This document shows, piece by piece, positions 33,061 through 40,974 of a DNA stretch of 64,000 nt. Every line of letters begins with the position of its first letter. The first letter of the stretch is position 1. The position numbers and the translations under genes are program-made. The notes below the pieces were generated by a model. It was not told the origin of the DNA. It saw nothing but the letters and a program-made list of their open reading frames with translations, and searched no databases. Origin of the DNA: Cellulomonas sp. KH9 (GTDB lineage: Bacteria > Actinomycetota > Actinomycetes > Actinomycetales > Cellulomonadaceae); NCBI RefSeq assembly GCF_900114185.1, contig NZ_FOSE01000001.1, positions 170,485 through 234,484 of the forward strand, given 5' to 3'.

Positions 33061-33333
33061 GTGGCCGTTGGTGCCGAGCTCAGCACACTGCAGGCGCTCT
33101 ACAAGACCTTCCAGACCAACGCCGAGCAGGCGTACGCGATCAAGACGGACGTCGACAAGGGGCTCGACAGCGCCGTCTGGACGGGTCGGTACTCGGAGGA
33201 CTTCCGCTCGGCGTGGACGGAGTACCGCGCCAACCTGGACCGCCTGAAGGAGGCGCTCGAGGGTGCCGCCGCGGACGTGCGCACGAACCACAACAACATC
33301 GCCGCCGCCACGGGCGAGAGCGACCGCATCTGA
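33061..33333 (+). CDS. WXG100 family type VII secretion substrate
   Basis: A 90-residue protein from GTG 33061 with a strong ribosome binding site. Helix 1 (~8-38) is followed by A-V-W-T-G-R-Y-S-E-D-F, the W-x-G turn, and helix 2 (~44-80). Length and layout are those of ESAT-6/WXG100 proteins, exported as helical hairpin dimers by type VII systems. The last residues are short and polar. The next gene on the same strand is the EssC/EccC ATPase, so this is probably its cognate substrate or structural component. A strong hairpin separates the two. Confidence 0.9.
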   Translation: MAVGAELSTLQALYKTFQTNAEQAYAIKTDVDKGLDSAVWTGRYSEDFRSAWTEYRANLDRLKEALEGAAADVRTNHNNIAAATGESDRI

Positions 33334-33350
33334 GTCGGTGCGCGTGACCA

Positions 33351-33380
33351 GCGGCCCGTCCTCCTGCGAGGGCGGGCCGC
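33351..33380 (+). terminator. Strong hairpin between the WXG100 and EssC/EccC genes
   Basis: GCGGCCCG (33351-33358) pairs with CGGGCCGC (33373-33380); a TCCTC/GAGGG inner stem extends it to about 13 bp with a 4-nt CTGC loop. It starts 17 nt after the WXG100 stop. It probably ends most transcripts or protects the short mRNA, giving more WXG100 than ATPase. Confidence 0.7.
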
Positions 33381-33428
33381 CGGCGTGCACGGCACCTGGA
33401 CGGACGAAACGGGCGAGACGAGGCACGC

Positions 33429-36400
33429 GTGCGACTGATCCTGAGCGTCACCACCCGCACCGGCGGTGAGCCGCTCGACGTGGTCGTCGAGTGCGCGCCC
33501 GGGTCGCGCGTGCGTGACGTCTCCCGCGTGCTGGCCGACCGGCTGCCGGGCGTCCAGCCCCGCGTGGTGCCCCGCGGGTCGGGTCACCTCGGTGTCGTCA
33601 CGATCGAGCCCGCGCAGGGACCGGCGCCGCACCTGTGGTGGCACGGCAAGCCGCTCGACGACGACCTGCCGGTGGAGCGGTCGCCGCTGCGGCACGGCGC
33701 TGTCGTCGGCCTCGGCGTCGACCCGGGGGACACGTGGTCCGAGCCGGACGGTGCGTGCGAGGTGCGGATCGTGTCCGGCGAGCAGGCCGGTCGCGTGCAC
33801 CGGCTGCCCGTCGGCCGGCACGTCGTGGGCACCGACCCCGCGGCGTCGGTGCGCGTGCCGGACCCCGAGGTCCCCGCGACCGCGGTGGTGCTCGAGGTCG
33901 GCGTCGACGGGGGAGTGACGATCGAGCCGGGCCCGGACGTCGCCGGTGCGGTCCGCGGCGCCCCCGTGCGCCGACGGCCACCCGAGGGGCCGATCGTCGT
34001 CCGGGCGACGCCCGGCGAGGCGCCGGCCGGTCGGCAGGCGCGCCGCCCGCGCGGCAGGTTCGCGCGGCAGCTCGCGGAGGCCCGCAAGGGCCTCGACCAG
34101 ATGACCGAGATCGACCCCGAGTCGGACCGGCCGCTCGTGCACGTCGACCGTACGGCGCTGACCGCGCGGCGTGCGTGGGAGCCGGGGCAGTCGCTCGTCG
34201 TGGGGGACGTGGTCCTCGAGGTCGCGGCGGTCGGCGAGCCCGATGCGTCGCTGTCGCCGAGCACGGCGGGCGCGACGCTCGACTACAACCGGCCGCCGCG
34301 GCTGCTGCCGCCGGAGCGCAGCACCGACTTCCGGCTGCCCACCGAGCCGCGGGCACCCGACAAGCAACGGTTCCCGATCACGATGATCATCGTGCCCGTC
34401 GTGATGGGCGCGGCGATGTTCTGGTTCACGAGGTCCCCGTACTCGCTGATGATCATGGCGCTGTCGCCGGCGATGGTCGTGGGGAACTGGTTGTCGATGC
34501 GCGGCGGCGGCCGGCAGCGCCACCTGCAGGACGTCCAGACGTACGTCAGGCGTGTCGCCCGGATCGAGCAGCAGGCGTTCGACGCGCTCGGCACCGAGAG
34601 CGCGGCCCGGCGCCGCGAGCTGCCCGACCCCGCGACGGTGCTGCTGTTCGCGACCGGTCCCCGCGCGCGGCTGTGGGAGCGCCGGCGCACCGACCCGGAC
34701 TGGATGGTCGCGCGCGTCGGCACGGCCGACCTGCCGAGCGAGGTGTCACTGCACGACCCCACCCGCGAGGAGCACGAGCGGGTCCTGCACTGGACGGCCG
34801 CCGACGTGCCGGTGGCGGTGCCGCTTCAGCGGGCGGGCGTCACGGGTGTCGCCGGACCTCCCGACGAGCGGCGCCGCATCGGCGCGTGGATGCTCGCGCA
34901 GGTGGTGGCCGGCCACTCGCCGGCCGACGTCACCGTGCACCTGCTCGCCGACGCGGGCGGCGCGGACGTGTGGGGCTGGGTCCGCTGGCTGCCGCACGCG
35001 CGCCGCGACACCGGCCCGGTGGCGCAGGTCGGCTCGGACGAGGAGACCACGGCGCGCCGGATCTCCGAGCTGCTCGCGCTGGTCGAGGCCCGCCGGGCCG
35101 CGACCGAGGGACCGGGCGGGTTCGGCAGCGTCGCGTCGGTCCTGCCGCCACCCGTGCTCGTCGTCCTCGACGGCGCGCGGAGGTTCCGCCTGCTGCCCGG
35201 GCTGGTGACGCTGCTGCGCGAGGGGCCGCGGTACGGCGTGTACTTCCTGTGCCTCGACGAGCAGGAGCGCCAGCTGCCCGAGGAGTGCCAGGCGGTCGTC
35301 GTCGTGGACGGCACGCGCGCCACCGTGAACGTCGCGGGCCAGGAGCCGGTCGACGGCGTCCGTGCCGACCTGGTGCCGACCGCGTGGTTCGAGCGCCTGG
35401 GCCGCTCCCTGGCCCCGATCAAGGACATCAGCTCGGAGGACCTGTCGGCGACGCTCACCTCCTCGTCGCGGCTGCTCGACGTGCTGCGGCTGGACCCGCC
35501 GACGCCCGAGGCGGTCGCCCGCGGCTGGGCCGGCGGTGGGCGCACGACGCGCGCCGTGATCGGTGAGGCGACGGACGGCCCGTGGTCGGTCGACATCCGG
35601 GCCGACGGGCCGCACGCCCTGGTCGCCGGCACGACGGGCTCCGGCAAGTCCGAGCTGCTGCAGACGCTCATCGCGTCGCTCGCGGTCGGCAACCGGCCCG
35701 ACGAGATGACGTTCGTGCTGGTCGACTACAAGGGCGGGGCGGCGTTCAAGGACTGCGCCCGGCTGCCGCACACGGTCGGCATGGTCACCGACCTCGACGC
35801 GCACCTCACGACGCGGGCGCTCGAGTCGCTCGCGGCCGAGCTGCGGCGCCGGGAGCACCAGCTCGCCGGCGCGGGCGCCAAGGACATCGAGGACTACCTG
35901 GCGGCGCGCGGGCCCGGTGACGCCCCGATGCCCCGGCTGATGATCGTCATCGACGAGTTCGCGGCCCTGGTCGCCGAGCTCCCGGACTTCGTCACCGGCC
36001 TGGTCGACATCGCCCGCCGGGGCCGGTCGCTCGGGGTGCACCTGGTGCTCGCGACGCAGCGGCCCGCGGGCGTCGTCAGCGCGGAGATCAAGTCGAACAC
36101 CAACCTGCGCATCGCCCTGCGCGTCACCGACCGCAACGACTCGCAGGACGTCATCGAGTCGCCCGACGCCGCGCAGATCGCGCCGAGCCTGCCCGGCCGC
36201 GCGTACGCGCGGCTCGGCCACTCGAGCCTGGTGGCGTTCCAGTCGTCGCGGGTCGGGGGGCGCCCGCCGGGCTCCGTCCCCGGAGGGGGCGTCGACGTGA
36301 TGCCGCTGACCTGGGCGAGCGTCGGTCGTCCGGTCGTGGTGCGGCGCCCCGAGGCGGAGAACGACGTCGACGTGCCGACCGACCTCGCGTCGCTCGTCAC

Positions 36401-38051
36401 GGCGGTGCAGGGTGCGGCAGAGCTCGCGCACGTGTCCGCACCGCCGCCGCCGTGGCTGCCCGCCCTGGCCGACGTCGTGACGGTGCGTGAGGTCGACGAG
36501 CAGGGTGGGGCGGCGCTCGAAGCGCGCCCGCTCGCGCTGCCGTACGGCCTGCTGGACCTGCCCGCCCAGCAGCGCCGCGACGTCGCGGTGCACGACCTCG
36601 ACAGGGCGGGGAACCTCGCGGTCGTCGGCTCGCCGCGCTCGGGGCGCTCCACGGTGCTGCGCGTGCTCGCGGCGGCGGTGGCGACCCGGACGTCGCCCCG
36701 GGACGTGCACGTCTACGGCCTGGACTTCGGCAACAACGCGCTGCTGCCGCTGGTGGGGCTCCCGCACACCGGCGCGGTGGTGCCGCGCGACCAGCCGGAC
36801 CGCATCGCCCGCCTCACGCGGCGGCTGCGCGCCGAGATCTCCCGGCGGCAGCAGCTGCTCGCCGAGCAGTCGTTCGCGGACGTCGCCGAGCAGCGCGCCG
36901 CCGCCGCGCCCGAGCAGCGGCTGCCGTACCTGCTGGTGCTGCTCGACCGGTGGGAGGGGTTCGTGCAGGCGTTCGAGGACGTCGACGCCGGTGCGCTGGT
37001 CGACCTGTGGACCCAGATCCTGCAGGAGGGGCCGGGTGCCGGCGTCAAGGTCGTCGTCTCGGGCGACCGCAGCCTGCTGGTGGGCCGCGTCTCGACGCTC
37101 ACCGAGGACCGCCTGATGCTGCCCATGTCGGACCCGGGCGACTACCAGGCCGTCGGCCTGGCGACCCGCGACGTGCCGCAGCACCTGCCCGAGGGCCGGG
37201 CGTTCCGCTCCGACGGTGCGCACGAGCTGCAGGTGGCACTGCTCCACGAGGACCCGAGCGGCCCCGCGCAGGTCGCGGCGCTGCAGGCGATCGGCCGGGA
37301 CGCGACCGCCCGGCACGCGGCGGACCCCGTGCCGTCGAGCGGGGCGCAGGTGCCGTTCCGCATCGACCCGCTGCCCACCCGCCTCACGCTGGCGGAGGCC
37401 GCCGCCCTCGGTGGCGCGCCGCTGCGGCGCACGGCGGTGCCGATGGGCGTCGGCGGCGACACGCTCGCGCTGCACGGGCTGGAGGCCGAGGAGCACGGAC
37501 CCGGCCTGCTCGTGGTGGGGCCGCGCCGCTCGGGGCGCAGCACCACGCTGCTGACCGTCGGCGAGAGCGCGCTGCGCCGCGGGTGGACGGTCGGGATCGT
37601 CACCCCTCGTCGCAGCCCGCTGCGTGACCTCGTGGGGCGTGACGGGGTCGTCGTCATCGAGGCGGACGCCGCGCGTGACGACGTCACAGCAGGTCTGGCG
37701 AGCCTGGTCCCGCAGGACGTGCCCAGCGTCCTGCTCGTGGACGACCTCGAGCTGGTGGGCACCGACGGGGTGCTCGCGGACGGGATCGTCGCGCACCTCG
37801 GGGTGCTGCGGGACCGGCCCGGCCTGGTGGTCGCCGCCGGCACCGCCGACGAGCTCGGCAGCGCCTACCGCGGCCCCGCGGCCACCATCAAGAAGTCGCG
37901 CAGCGGGCTGCTGCTGGCCCCCGCGACCCCCAACGACGGCGACCTGTTCGGCCTGCGGCTGCCGCGCTCCGCGCTCGGCGGGGCGGTGCCCGGCCGGGGA
38001 CTGCTGGTCACGGGCGGGGCGTGGCAGCTCGTGCAGGTGCCGCTGCCCTGA
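33429..38051 (+). CDS. EssC/EccC-type FtsK/SpoIIIE ATPase of a type VII secretion system
   Basis: A 1540-residue membrane ATPase from GTG 33429. The N-terminus (1-~100) is a ubiquitin/FHA-like fold, then an FHA-like domain (~108-175). Two transmembrane helices lie at ~316-334 and ~338-356. Three FtsK-type nucleotide domains follow. The first is canonical: G-T-T-G-S-G-K-S with K740, V-L-V-D-Y-K-G-G, and L-M-I-V-I-D-E-F with D842/E843. The second (G-S-P-R-S-G-R-S-T, R1073) and third (G-P-R-R-S-G-R-S-T, R1370) have Arg in place of the Walker lysine. One polypeptide with forkhead domains resembles EssC of Firmicutes more than split EccCa/EccCb. It exports WXG100 proteins. Confidence 0.92.
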   Translation: MRLILSVTTRTGGEPLDVVVECAPGSRVRDVSRVLADRLPGVQPRVVPRGSGHLGVVTIEPAQGPAPHLWWHGKPLDDDLPVERSPLRHGAVVGLGVDPGDTWSEPDGACEVRIVSGEQAGRVHRLPVGRHVVGTDPAASVRVPDPEVPATAVVLEVGVDGGVTIEPGPDVAGAVRGAPVRRRPPEGPIVVRATPGEAPAGRQARRPRGRFARQLAEARKGLDQMTEIDPESDRPLVHVDRTALTARRAWEPGQSLVVGDVVLEVAAVGEPDASLSPSTAGATLDYNRPPRLLPPERSTDFRLPTEPRAPDKQRFPITMIIVPVVMGAAMFWFTRSPYSLMIMALSPAMVVGNWLSMRGGGRQRHLQDVQTYVRRVARIEQQAFDALGTESAARRRELPDPATVLLFATGPRARLWERRRTDPDWMVARVGTADLPSEVSLHDPTREEHERVLHWTAADVPVAVPLQRAGVTGVAGPPDERRRIGAWMLAQVVAGHSPADVTVHLLADAGGADVWGWVRWLPHARRDTGPVAQVGSDEETTARRISELLALVEARRAATEGPGGFGSVASVLPPPVLVVLDGARRFRLLPGLVTLLREGPRYGVYFLCLDEQERQLPEECQAVVVVDGTRATVNVAGQEPVDGVRADLVPTAWFERLGRSLAPIKDISSEDLSATLTSSSRLLDVLRLDPPTPEAVARGWAGGGRTTRAVIGEATDGPWSVDIRADGPHALVAGTTGSGKSELLQTLIASLAVGNRPDEMTFVLVDYKGGAAFKDCARLPHTVGMVTDLDAHLTTRALESLAAELRRREHQLAGAGAKDIEDYLAARGPGDAPMPRLMIVIDEFAALVAELPDFVTGLVDIARRGRSLGVHLVLATQRPAGVVSAEIKSNTNLRIALRVTDRNDSQDVIESPDAAQIAPSLPGRAYARLGHSSLVAFQSSRVGGRPPGSVPGGGVDVMPLTWASVGRPVVVRRPEAENDVDVPTDLASLVTAVQGAAELAHVSAPPPPWLPALADVVTVREVDEQGGAALEARPLALPYGLLDLPAQQRRDVAVHDLDRAGNLAVVGSPRSGRSTVLRVLAAAVATRTSPRDVHVYGLDFGNNALLPLVGLPHTGAVVPRDQPDRIARLTRRLRAEISRRQQLLAEQSFADVAEQRAAAAPEQRLPYLLVLLDRWEGFVQAFEDVDAGALVDLWTQILQEGPGAGVKVVVSGDRSLLVGRVSTLTEDRLMLPMSDPGDYQAVGLATRDVPQHLPEGRAFRSDGAHELQVALLHEDPSGPAQVAALQAIGRDATARHAADPVPSSGAQVPFRIDPLPTRLTLAEAAALGGAPLRRTAVPMGVGGDTLALHGLEAEEHGPGLLVVGPRRSGRSTTLLTVGESALRRGWTVGIVTPRRSPLRDLVGRDGVVVIEADAARDDVTAGLASLVPQDVPSVLLVDDLELVGTDGVLADGIVAHLGVLRDRPGLVVAAGTADELGSAYRGPAATIKKSRSGLLLAPATPNDGDLFGLRLPRSALGGAVPGRGLLVTGGAWQLVQVPLP

Positions 38052-38102
38052 GGGCGGCGTGCCCGACGTGCGTGGCCCGCTGCCGTCCGGCACCGCGCGT
38101 GG

Positions 38103-38349
38103 TCAGCAGTCTCCGGCCCTGTCGGTCTCCGGGGCGTGCCCGCGGGACCACGCACCGCCGTCCAACCGGGTGAGCTCGACGACGTCCGGCCAGTCGCTCC
38201 GGTCCTCGCTGGACGGTCCGCAGCACGCCCGCCGTCGCGTCGCGGCGGAAGCGCTCGGCGGGCAGCGCCTCGCCCAGCTCCTGGCGGTACCGGTCGGGCG
38301 CCTGGTCCGACATGTCGGCTCCGTCCTCGTTCCCGGGCGCGGACGTCAT
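38103..38349 (-). pseudogene. Small ORF with apparent +1 frame shift
   Basis: From ATG 38313 (or ATG 38349) the minus strand reads M-S-D-Q-A-P-D-R-Y-R-Q-E-L-G-E-A-L-P-A-E and on to L-R-T-V-Q with nearly all codons ending in G/C. Near 38206-38212 the G/C-ending pattern moves to the next frame, which reads E-D-R-S-D-W-P-D-V-V-E-L-T-R-L-D-G-G-A-W and ends at TGA 38103. A one-base change would restore a ~70-residue acidic soluble protein. Reading on in the first frame gives an Arg/Ala-rich tail to 38008 that looks non-coding. It may be a broken gene, a sequencing error or a frameshifting site. Function unknown. Confidence 0.5.
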
Positions 38350-38412
38350 GCCGCTCCGTGCGCCGGAGGTGACGCCTCGACCGGCAGGGTCACCCGTCCG
38401 GGCGGTGCGGCG

Positions 38413-39417
38413 TCAGCCGGTGACGACCGACTGGATCTCGGCGACCGGGATCTCGGCGGAGGTCTCGACGGTCTGCATGTCGAGGGGCTGGGGGGCGGGG
38501 TCGACCGACGACGTCCACGTCGCCTCCCAGACCGCGGTGGCGGTGAGGGTCGCGGTGGGCAGCGACTGACCGGCCTTGGGGGGCATCAGGTTCGCGCTGG
38601 ACCGCGTGAAGGTCAGCGAGCAGCTGCTGGTGGTCATGCCGGGGGTGTACGGGGTGCCGACGTCGGGGCAGGACGCCGACTCGGCGTTCTGCGCGTCGAG
38701 GCGCAGCTGCGAGACGCGGGCCTCGACGCGGGCCCACACCCCGGGCACGGAGGCCGTGACCTCGACGTCGGCCGGTGCGCCCTCGACCCACACGAACGTG
38801 GGCTTGTTGACCACGGTGGCGCCCGACCCGTCGAGGGAGGGATTCCAGCGGATCGTGCCCGTGGGCAGCTCCATCGAGTCCTGGGCGATCCGGACGAGCT
38901 GCTGGGGGTCGACGACCACGTCCACCGCCGGGGGTGGGTCGCCCGCCGGCACGAAGACGGCCTGCCGGGTCGTGTAGTACTCGAACGAGGTCTCGGCGTC
39001 CGTGTCGTAGCGGCAGTACGGCTCGTACCAGCGGCCCTCGTCGTCGGTCGCGTGCGCCTCGTAGTCGGGGTGGAGCAGGCCCTGGTAGGCGAAGTCGTCG
39101 AGCGTCCCGCTGTTGCGGGCCTCGCCGCCGGGCTTCCAGTACTCGTAGTACTCGTACCCCGTGCGGCCTGCCCGCAGCCAGCAGTCCGGTGCCACCGTCG
39201 CCTGCACCGACGACGAGAACGACCTGCCCTCGCCCGTCGAGCCGGAGCTCGTCACGGTGACGGCGATCGTGCCGTCACCGGCCTGCGGCGTCACCGGCGT
39301 CGACGCGGGCGGCGGGCTCTGCTGATCACCCTCCCCGGCGTACCCGGCGCCTCCGCCCGGGGCGGCGAGGATCAGCAGTGCCGCGAGCGCGGGCGCCCAC
39401 GCGCCGACGCTCAGCAT
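38413..39417 (-). CDS. Secreted protein of unknown function next to the type VII locus
   Basis: A 334-residue protein with an N-terminal signal (~1-28, A-P-A-L-A-A-L-L-I-L-A-A-P-G-G-G-A). The mature part is Thr/Ser-rich and beta-like, with an aromatic stretch G-Y-E-Y-Y-E-Y-W-K-P-G-G near ~85-97 and several cysteines (C-W-L, Y-C-R-Y, S-C-P-D, S-C-S-L) that could form disulfides outside the cell. No family is recognised. Its ATG overlaps the stop of the upstream lipoprotein gene (ATGCTGA), so the two are translated together. It points towards the EssC/EccC gene on the other strand. Confidence 0.7.
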   Translation of the reverse strand: MLSVGAWAPALAALLILAAPGGGAGYAGEGDQQSPPPASTPVTPQAGDGTIAVTVTSSGSTGEGRSFSSSVQATVAPDCWLRAGRTGYEYYEYWKPGGEARNSGTLDDFAYQGLLHPDYEAHATDDEGRWYEPYCRYDTDAETSFEYYTTRQAVFVPAGDPPPAVDVVVDPQQLVRIAQDSMELPTGTIRWNPSLDGSGATVVNKPTFVWVEGAPADVEVTASVPGVWARVEARVSQLRLDAQNAESASCPDVGTPYTPGMTTSSCSLTFTRSSANLMPPKAGQSLPTATLTATAVWEATWTSSVDPAPQPLDMQTVETSAEIPVAEIQSVVTG

Positions 39418-40013
39418 GTGCCCTCGCGGGTGCTGGGACCGATCAGCCAGCGGTCGTCGATGCGCTTCATCGGCAAGCGCAGCAGGCGGTTCTCACCGAA
39501 CCCGGCCTCCTGCGGCGTCGCGGGGCCTTCGACGCTGGCGAAGGTGACGTCGGCGTACATGTCGCACGCCATCGCCGACGCCTCGTCGCCCGTGATGGTC
39601 ACGTCGAACACGCGGGTGCGGAACGTGCCGCCGATCTGCGCCGAGATCCCGGCGTTGGTCGCCGCGATGTTCTCCATCACCTCGAGGGTGTCGCCGAAGG
39701 CGATCGCGCCGAAGCCCGGGCTGACGGTGTTGGTCGTCATCGTGCGCCAGTACTCGACGCGGTACGTCGCGGCGGTGTTCCACACGTCGGCCTCGTCACC
39801 CGTGAGGTCGGGCACGTCCTCGAAGACGATGCCGAGCTCGGGGTCGGAGGGGTCCGGGGTCTGCGAGGCGGGGACGGTCTCGCTGGGCGTGGGTGCGCTG
39901 GTGGCGACGGAGGTGGGGGAGGCCGTGAGGCCGGGAGGCTCCTGTGCCTGCGAGGTGCACCCGGTGAGCACCAGCGCCGCGAGCACAGCCACGACAGTCC
40001 CGACCCGCTTCAC
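39411..40013 (-). CDS. Lipoprotein of unknown function
   Basis: A 200-residue protein from GTG 40013, preceded by GGAGGGA. The signal ends in the lipobox L-V-L-T-G-C (cysteine ~20), followed by a Ser/Thr/Pro linker and a folded domain (~65-200). That domain starts E-A-D-V-W-N-T-A-A-T-Y-R-V-E-Y-W-R-T-M and ends K-R-I-D-D-R-W-L-I-G-P-S-T, resembling small NTF2-like lipoprotein domains; that resemblance is weak. Two further cysteines are present. It is the first gene of a two-gene unit with the secreted protein downstream. Confidence 0.7.
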   Translation of the reverse strand: MKRVGTVVAVLAALVLTGCTSQAQEPPGLTASPTSVATSAPTPSETVPASQTPDPSDPELGIVFEDVPDLTGDEADVWNTAATYRVEYWRTMTTNTVSPGFGAIAFGDTLEVMENIAATNAGISAQIGGTFRTRVFDVTITGDEASAMACDMYADVTFASVEGPATPQEAGFGENRLLRLPMKRIDDRWLIGPSTREGTC

Positions 40014-40316
40014 ACCGGCTCCCTCCGCACGGTCGCCCCGGACCGGCGCGCTCGGCGCCGACGGTACTGGACTCACCGCGTGTCGCGCACCGCCCAGAAC
40101 GGTGTCAGCCGGACGGGACGTCGGAAAACCCGCGGATCGGGCGAATGCCGCCGCCTCGAGGAGTGCCGGGCCGCGGGTGGGAGGAGCGCGTCGTCGAGGT
40201 GTCACACGGGAGTCACCGCAGGTGAGCCTGCCGGAAACACCGGTGCGGGACGCTGCGTCCCGGCGCGAGGCGCGCCGATCCCGCAACACCCGACCGAGGG
40301 AAGGTGTGGTCCGTCC
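40014..40316. other. Divergent intergenic region with two adjacent hairpins
   Basis: On the minus side TACCGT (plus-strand 40061-40066) is a possible -10 box for the lipoprotein unit. On the plus side, C-GGGACG-ctg-CGTCCC-G (40246-40262) and CGGCGCG-agg-CGCGCCG (40261-40277) form two back-to-back hairpins with 7-bp stems and 3-nt loops, about 40 nt before the CBM48 gene. No ORF is supported. Confidence 0.5.
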
Positions 40317-40598
40317 GTGCTGAAGAAGACCCGCTCCGTCCGTGCCGGCACCGCCACGCTCACGTTCGTCCTGCCGGTCCCCGACCTCGACGGGCCGGTG
40401 AGCGTGGTCGGCACGTTCAACGACTGGACGCCGGGTGCGCACCCGCTGCGCCGCCGGTCCAACGGCACGGCGAGCGCGTCGGTCGTCGTGCCGGCGGGGT
40501 CGACCGTCCGCTTCCGGTACCTGGGCAGCCAGGGGCGGTGGTTCGACGACGCGGACGCGGACGAGATCACCGCCGAGGGGTCGGTCGTCCGCGCGTAG
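40317..40598 (+). CDS. Small CBM48 (isoamylase N-terminal) domain protein
   Basis: A 93-residue protein consisting only of an isoamylase early-set/AMPK glycogen-binding fold: F-V-L-P-V-P-D-L-D-G-P-V-S-V-V-G-T-F-N-D-W-T-P-G-A-H-P-L and V-R-F-R-Y-L. The V-G-x-F-N-D-W motif is the carbohydrate-binding signature. Such stand-alone modules are common in actinobacteria near stress or carbon genes; they may bind glycogen. Start at GTG 40317, with GAGGGAAGG 12 nt upstream. Confidence 0.8.
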   Translation: MLKKTRSVRAGTATLTFVLPVPDLDGPVSVVGTFNDWTPGAHPLRRRSNGTASASVVVPAGSTVRFRYLGSQGRWFDDADADEITAEGSVVRA

Positions 40599-40880
40599 GG
40601 CCGGTCTGGGCCGCGCGGCGGGCGTGAGGCCGCGCGGCGGGGCGGACGTCGCCGGGCGGGGTCCGCCGGTGCGCACCGTCACGCAGATCACCTCGGTCAA
40701 GCGCAGGCCGGGTGGCGGGCCGCTGCGCACCGGCCCGTCGCGTCGGCGGGGCCGTTCTTGGACGCCTGCCCACCAGGGAGAGGGGTGCTGTTGACGTCCG
40801 CGTGGCGTGCGCTTTCCCCGTCGTCGTCGGACGCGTTCCGGCCCGCGCACCGATCGGGTGAAACCCTCTGGTCACGCGCG
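40599..40880. other. Intergenic region with a GC-rich direct repeat
   Basis: GGCCGCGCGGCGGG occurs twice, at 40609-40622 and 40628-40641, right after the CBM48 stop, and each copy is partly self-complementary, so the pair may act as a terminator. The rest holds no supported gene. Confidence 0.4.
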
Positions 40881-40896
40881 ATCGTATCGATACGAT
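40881..40896. promoter_or_regulatory. 16-bp perfect palindrome at the MATE exporter promoter
   Basis: ATCGTATCGATACGAT is a perfect palindrome in an AT-rich island. Its right end contains TACGAT (40891-40896), a likely -10 box, so it should be a repressor site. The core GTATCGATAC is typical of TetR-family operators. No regulator gene is adjacent. Confidence 0.7.
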
Positions 40897-40974
40897 AGGG
40901 CCCTGACGCGACCCGGCACGACCGACCACCGCGCACCGCCCCAGCCGTACCCGAAGCGCGGAGTCACCCCCCTC

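Noticed and set aside
34746-38093. An 1115-codon open frame on the minus strand
   Set aside because: It is opposite the EssC/EccC gene, which has clear domains. Composition is typical of a shadow frame.
38052-38410. Programmed frameshifting as the firm explanation for the small ORF
   Set aside because: No slippery heptamer or downstream structure stands out, so a mutation or sequencing error is equally likely; kept only as a question.
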